DNA of 64,000 nucleotides from Rachicladosporium sp. CCFEE 5018. Lineage: Eukaryota; Ascomycota; Dothideomycetes; Cladosporiales; Cladosporiaceae. Under the pieces are notes generated by a model that ran no database searches, was not told the origin of the DNA, and was given only the letters and a program-made list of their open reading frames with translations. Numbering within the stretch: position 1 is the stretch's first letter; each line of letters starts with the position of its first letter. Positions 62,781-64,000 of the stretch are shown piece after piece. Position numbers and translations under genes: made by a program. The DNA lies in the NCBI GenBank assembly GCA_002077045.2, contig KZ111150.1, positions 14,955 to 78,954 on the forward strand, in the 5' to 3' direction.

Positions 62781-64000
62781 AGCTCTGCTTCGAGTTTGGT
62801 ATTGAGCTCGACGACGATACTACTGGCCAAGAAGAGCCACCGCAGCTCAAGATCGAGATCCCCGCGAACCGATATGACATGCTGTGCTTCGAAGGCATTG
62901 CCATGAACCTCAATGTCTTCCTTGGCCGACAAGCGATGCCGCAGTATCGGCTGAGCAGACCGAAAGATGGCAAGTTGCTGGAGGTGACTGTCAAGCCGGA
63001 AACGCAGCAAGTCCGGCAGTTTTTCTCATGTGCCATCTTACGTGGCGTCAAGTTCGACGAGGCTCGATATCAGAGCTTCATCTCGTTGCAAGACAAGCTG
63101 CACCAAAACCTCGCACGACAACGGAGTCTGGTGGCTATCGGCACGCACGATCTTGACACGCTGAAGGGTCCCTTTACATACGAGGCCTTGCCACCAGAGC
63201 AGATCAAATTTGCCCCACTTAATCAGACGAAGGAGATGAATGCAAAGGAGATGATGGATTTCTTCGAGGTATGCTGAGGCTGTTCGCCATCAGTGACATG
63301 CCCACTGACAATCTCACAGAAAGACCTGCAACTCCGAAAGTATCTCCCCATCATTCGAGACAAGCCGGTGTACCCCATCATCTACGACGCAAACCGCACA
63401 GTCCTCTCTATGCCGCCTATCATCAACAGCAATCACTCCAAGATCACACTCAAGACACGAGACGTCTTCATCGACATAACAGCCACTGACAAGACTAAGC
63501 TCGAGATCGTGAACCACATCCTCGTAGCTATGTTCTCCATGTATTGCGCCGAGCCCTTCACCATCGAGCCGGTCAAGATCATCTCCCCTCACAATAATGA
63601 GTCAAGAGAAACACCCGATCTCTCCCCTCGCGCCACGAAAGTCAGCTCCAGCTTCATCAACTCCGTCTGTGGACTCACGCTCTCGAGAGACGAGATCTCT
63701 GCCTTGCTCACCAAGATGTGCCACTCCTCGCGCCCATCAAATACCTCGGACGATCTGCTCGACATCGACATCCCCATCACCCGTGCAGATGTCCTACACC
63801 AAGCCGACATAATGGAAGACGCAGCAATTGCCTACGGCTTCAACAACCTCCCTCGCCACTTCCCCTCAGTATCGCACGGTGTCGCAGCAGCGCTCCCGAT
63901 CAACAAGCTGGCCGATATTGTGCGGTCAGAAGCCGCAATGGCCGGGTGGACAGAAGTCATGCCCCTAATCCTATGCTCACACGACGAGAACTACGCCTGG
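62781..64000 (+). CDS. FRS1: Phe-tRNA synthetase beta subunit, second copy (partial)
   Basis: Begins inside codon 26 right at the gap edge and runs off the window. It aligns without indels to FRS1 copy 1 at a constant offset of 52,548 bp from 10233 on, including the 51-bp intron (63269-63319). By eye there are about 26 substitutions in 1,220 bp (about 98% identity). About 18 of the 24 coding changes are silent; the rest include I/M, Y/F, E/D, T/K, K/N and L/S. The frame is intact, so this copy looks functional as far as seen. It could be a true duplicate, a homoeologue, or the other allele placed by scaffolding. Confidence 0.95.

Overview
This window is the left end of a chromosome or scaffold from a filamentous ascomycete (Pezizomycotina; gene content suggests a Dothideomycete, which is an inference). 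It opens with about 110 bp of CCCTAA telomere repeats. It continues through a short, very TpA-rich, CpA/TpG-depleted stretch that looks like repeat-induced point mutation (RIP), then becomes ordinary GC-balanced DNA dense in genes. The genes have short introns (about 51-67 bp, usually GTRNGT...YAG with CTRAC-like branch sites). Exon boundaries below come from reading frame, splice sites and family conservation; no transcript data were available.

Layout. 0.6-2.2 kb: HET-domain gene. 2.6-12 kb: mostly conserved housekeeping genes: a gamma-glutamylcyclotransferase-like protein, the COMPASS subunit Spp1, the PP2A scaffold Tpd3 and, divergent from it, cytosolic Phe-tRNA synthetase beta (FRS1). 12.6-20.2 kb: a secreted HsbA-like protein, an extended SDR, polyprenol reductase (DFG10/SRD5A3), a second HET protein and a secreted GH5 glucanase. 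21-34.6 kb: F-box-like genes in two head-to-head pairs, an F-box/WD40 protein, a small membrane protein, a secreted PhoD-type phosphatase, and an M20 amidohydrolase wrecked by an internal deletion. 35-48 kb: Scs3/FIT2, an OPT oligopeptide transporter, kynurenine aminotransferase (BNA3) and a Dnf3-like P4-ATPase. 48-62 kb: degenerate repeats, an orphan basic protein, a TBC RabGAP, a ferric-reductase-like protein, a FAD-dependent oxidoreductase, a PTH11-like receptor with an in-frame stop, and a secreted type-B carboxylesterase. 62-64 kb: an unknown partial gene, a 100-N gap and a second FRS1 copy about 98% identical to the first.

The genes do not form one obvious pathway or biosynthetic cluster. 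Housekeeping genes (tRNA charging, PP2A, COMPASS, dolichol synthesis, lipid-droplet and flippase functions) are mixed with typical accessory subtelomeric families (HET, F-box-like, secreted hydrolases, PTH11). I saw no clearly new multi-gene system. The points most worth checking are: the duplicated FRS1 flanking a scaffold gap; the RIP island abutting the telomere; the F-box-like family in repeated divergent pairs; an open, coding-like frame continuing 150 codons past the stop of the F-box/WD40 gene; and two decaying genes caught with clear lesions.
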